Position numbers and translations under genes: made by a program
Source: Candidatus Coatesbacteria bacterium RBG_13_66_14
GTDB taxonomy: Bacteria; RBG-13-66-14
Reading direction: 5' to 3'
Assembly: GCA_001774505.1 (NCBI GenBank)
Contig: MFAF01000132.1
Span: 15,708 to 31,541, forward strand
DNA: 15,834 bases
The notes under the pieces: generated by a model
Told to the model about the DNA's origin: nothing
Database searches by the model: none
What the model saw: only the letters and a program-made list of their open reading frames with translations
Shown: in pieces, positions 13,915 through 15,834 of the stretch
Numbering within the stretch: position 1 is the first letter of the stretch
Layout: each line of letters starts with the position of its first letter

Positions 13915-13943
13915 AGAATAGCGCCAAACGTCCGTTACGTCAA
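13915..13943 (-). promoter_or_regulatory. Housekeeping promoter of the EIIA gene
   Basis: On the minus strand a -35 box TTGACG, a 17-base spacer and a -10 box TATTCT (4 of 6), with TATACA five bases further on. Transcription would start near 13907, leaving about 130 bases of leader containing the hairpin. The 188-bp gap up to iorB shows no other feature I can support. Confidence 0.55.
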
Positions 13944-14093
13944 GTCATACCTCCGCTCGTTTTTTCACCGCACACGGATGGCGGGTCGGGCGGTGTGGAA
14001 ACACGGTCATGAGGGACGCACAATCGTGGAGAAAACGATTTTCGAGAGGGTAAAATCACCGGTCGTTCGCGCGCTTCGGCGGCGACTCGTCCA

Positions 14094-14678
14094 TTAACCG
14101 GTGCAGACGGCCCTCCCGGCCGCGAAGGCCCGCAGGTTCACCTCGACGTACTTGTCCTTGACCTGGCTTGCGATCGCTTCCCGCCAGTGTTTTTCCTCCA
14201 GGGGCAGGGCGGGGGAGAGGGCGCCGAGGAGCACGATGTTGGCCGCCCGCGGCTCGCCCACCTCCTGGGCGATTTTCGTGGCGTTGAAGAGCCAGTACCT
14301 TTTAGTGGCCCGTTTCAGCCGCTCGTCAATATCGGCGGGGTACTCGAAAGCCCCGGTGCTCACCGTCATGGGCCAGATTTCCAGGTCGTTGACCACGGCG
14401 ACGCCGACGCCCGGTTTGAGGTAGTCCAGCCAGCGCACCGCCTCGAGCCGCTCGAAGCCCATGAGCACGTCGGCCTCCCCGCGACAGATGATGGGGCTTT
14501 TTACCTCCTCGCCGAAGCGGACGTCGGAGACCACGGAGCCGCCGCGCTGGCTCATGCCGTGGACCTCGGACTTCTTCACGTCGTGACCGGCCGCGAGCGC
14601 GGCCTCGGAGAGCACCTCGCTTGCCAGGAGCACCCCCTGCCCCCCCACTCCGCAGATCAAAACGTTCGTCATCGCCAT
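14094..14678 (-). CDS. iorB: Indolepyruvate:ferredoxin oxidoreductase, beta subunit
   Basis: The small subunit (194 aa) of the enzyme that oxidatively decarboxylates arylpyruvates from aromatic amino acid transamination to aryl-acetyl-CoA, passing electrons to ferredoxin. It belongs to the gamma-type pyruvate ferredoxin oxidoreductase fold: N-terminal nucleotide-type loop ICGVGGQGVLLASEVL, then KKSEVHGMSQRGGSVVSDVRFG, both hallmarks of this family, and the usual full length. The ATG at 14678 has AGGAAG a short distance upstream; a second ATG two codons later is also possible. It lies 28 bp after iorA in the same direction, so the two form an operon as in most anaerobes with this enzyme. Expected location is the cytoplasm. 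Confidence 0.93.
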   Translation of the reverse strand: MAMTNVLICGVGGQGVLLASEVLSEAALAAGHDVKKSEVHGMSQRGGSVVSDVRFGEEVKSPIICRGEADVLMGFERLEAVRWLDYLKPGVGVAVVNDLEIWPMTVSTGAFEYPADIDERLKRATKRYWLFNATKIAQEVGEPRAANIVLLGALSPALPLEEKHWREAIASQVKDKYVEVNLRAFAAGRAVCTG

Positions 14679-14706
14679 GGGAAAACTTCCTTTCGGAGGA
14701 GCCGGC

Positions 14707-15834
14707 CTACTCCTTGTCGGCGCACCAGGAGCCCTTCCGTCCCGGGTCGTCGCTCACGCGGGTGACGGCGTCGAACTTGCACACCTGTTCGCACAGGCCG
14801 CAGCCGACGCAGAGGAGGTCGTCGAAGCGGGACTTGCCGTCGGTGCCCGTGGGGGTGATGCCGGGACAGCCCAGGCGGATGCAGGAGCGGCACTTGGTGC
14901 AGTTGTCCTCGTTGACGAAGTATTCTACGCGCTCGAGCTTCTTGGCCTCGGGAAGGAGCGCGCAGGGGCTCTTGAAAATTATCACGGCGGGCTCTTCGAC
15001 AGCGGTGGCCTCCTTCAGGGCCGCCTTCACCGCCTCCAGGTCCAGGGGGTCCACCGTGCGCACCCACTTGACCCCGCAGGCCCTGACGAGCTGGTCGAAG
15101 TCGGCCATCCACGTGGGCTCCATCCTCAGCGTGAAACCCGTCGCCGGGTTCTGCTGGTGGCCGGTCATTGCGGTGATGCGGTTGTCCAGGATGCAAACCG
15201 TGGTGATGCCCTTGTTGTAAACGAGGTCTATGAGGCCGGTTATCCCGGAGTGAAGGAAGGTGGACTCGCCGATGGTGGCGACCATCTTCTTGGAGAATTC
15301 CTTGCCCTGGGCCAGCTCCAGGCCGAAGGCGATGGTGACCGCGCCGCCCATGCACACGCAGGTGTCCATGGCGTTGTGCGGCGGCAGGGCGCCCAGGGTG
15401 TAGCAACCGATGTCCCCCGTGGCGGTCAGCTTCAGCGTGCGCAGCATTGCATACACACCGCGGTGGGGGCACCCGGGGCAGAGGACCGGCGGCCGCGGCG
15501 GCAACCCCCCCACGTCCACCGGGCTCGCGTACTCCCGGGCCACTGCCAGCCCGGCCTTCTTGAACCCCTCGGCCACCCGCTCCTGGCTCAACTCGTCTAT
15601 CCCGGGGATGAACTGCTTCCCGATGACCGGGATGCCCAGCTCCAGGTTGCGGATCTCGTCCTCCAGGATCGGGTCGTTCTCCTCGACTACGTAGACCGAG
15701 CTGTAGTTTTTCGCGAATGCGCGGATGAGCTTTTTCGGCAGGGGGTAGCTGAAGCCGAGCTTGAGGAAATCGGCCCCCGGCAGGACCTCGCGGGCGTACT
15801 GGTAGCCTATTCCCGAGGCCACGACGCCTATCTT
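14707..15834 (-). CDS. iorA: Indolepyruvate:ferredoxin oxidoreductase, alpha subunit, 5' end beyond window
   Basis: The last 375 residues of the large subunit; the reading frame is open to the right edge, so roughly the N-terminal third or more is missing. The visible part starts in the middle domain and contains LCPGCPHRGVY, the thiamine diphosphate segment GDIGCYTLG with MGGA, and GESTFLHSGITGL with the following DNRITAMTGHQ. The C-terminus holds two ferredoxin-like [4Fe-4S] motifs: CTKCRSCIRLGCPG and CVGCGLCEQVCKF. The first has the CX2CX2CX4C spacing characteristic of IorA rather than the standard CX2CX2CX3C. The enzyme is oxygen-sensitive, which points to an anaerobic host. The stop is 28 bp upstream of iorB. 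The promoter must lie beyond the window. Confidence 0.95.
   Translation of the reverse strand, partial: KIGVVASGIGYQYAREVLPGADFLKLGFSYPLPKKLIRAFAKNYSSVYVVEENDPILEDEIRNLELGIPVIGKQFIPGIDELSQERVAEGFKKAGLAVAREYASPVDVGGLPPRPPVLCPGCPHRGVYAMLRTLKLTATGDIGCYTLGALPPHNAMDTCVCMGGAVTIAFGLELAQGKEFSKKMVATIGESTFLHSGITGLIDLVYNKGITTVCILDNRITAMTGHQQNPATGFTLRMEPTWMADFDQLVRACGVKWVRTVDPLDLEAVKAALKEATAVEEPAVIIFKSPCALLPEAKKLERVEYFVNEDNCTKCRSCIRLGCPGITPTGTDGKSRFDDLLCVGCGLCEQVCKFDAVTRVSDDPGRKGSWCADKE

Noticed and set aside
13909..14097. 62-codon plus-strand frame between the EIIA gene and iorB
   Set aside because: No ribosome binding site, codon choice unlike neighbours, overlaps the EIIA promoter and the iorB stop; no recognisable protein.

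Overview
The window is a high-GC bacterial segment from a probably anaerobic organism. The evidence for anaerobic life is an oxygen-sensitive indolepyruvate:ferredoxin oxidoreductase (iorBA) at the right edge. The phylum cannot be fixed from the sequence. The very large PAS-domain kinases, a response regulator with a PATAN (DUF4388) domain, a fused pyrB-pyrI type aspartate carbamoyltransferase and an intergenic mosaic of G/C-rich hairpin repeats would fit a deltaproteobacterium-like or candidate-phylum bacterium; this is inference.

Region 1 (1-9705, minus strand) is a head-to-tail operon of three giant sensor kinases read right to left. The first (5653-9705) has a degenerate receiver, eight PAS domains and a HisKA_2/HATPase core. 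The second (2841-5663) has two membrane helices, five PAS domains and the same type of core. The third (cut by the left edge) has an intact receiver, PAS, a GAF-like domain, three more PAS and a HisKA-type H-box. The first two genes overlap by 11 bp; the third starts 52 bp after the second, or overlaps it by 8 bp if the alternative start is used. Together they carry about 17 PAS domains.

Region 2 (9706-10604) is a regulatory hub. A small 61-codon gene (9912-10097, minus) precedes the kinases. About 280 bp of AT-rich DNA lies between two divergent sequences that match the sigma-54 (-24/-12) promoter: a near-perfect one facing the small gene and kinases (10265-10283) and a good one immediately in front of the response regulator gene (10567-10584). 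The DNA between them holds an IHF-like match, an 11-bp inverted repeat and several ATGAAT motifs, the layout expected of an enhancer region shared by two sigma-54 promoters.

Region 3 (10605-13300, plus strand) has a receiver-PATAN response regulator ending in a strong terminator. It is followed by a separately promoted aspartate carbamoyltransferase whose C-terminus carries the PyrI four-cysteine zinc module without the allosteric domain. A 400-bp noncoding mosaic of hairpin repeats follows.

Region 4 (13260-15834, minus strand) has a stand-alone fructose/nitrogen-type PTS EIIA gene, for which I choose a TTG start. It has its own promoter, a leader hairpin and a terminator. Upstream lie iorB and the 3' part of iorA.

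The most interesting unit is the divergent pair: the PAS-kinase operon plus small gene against the PATAN response regulator, apparently under common sigma-54 control. Neither side encodes the AAA+ activator that sigma-54 requires, so that partner must lie elsewhere.
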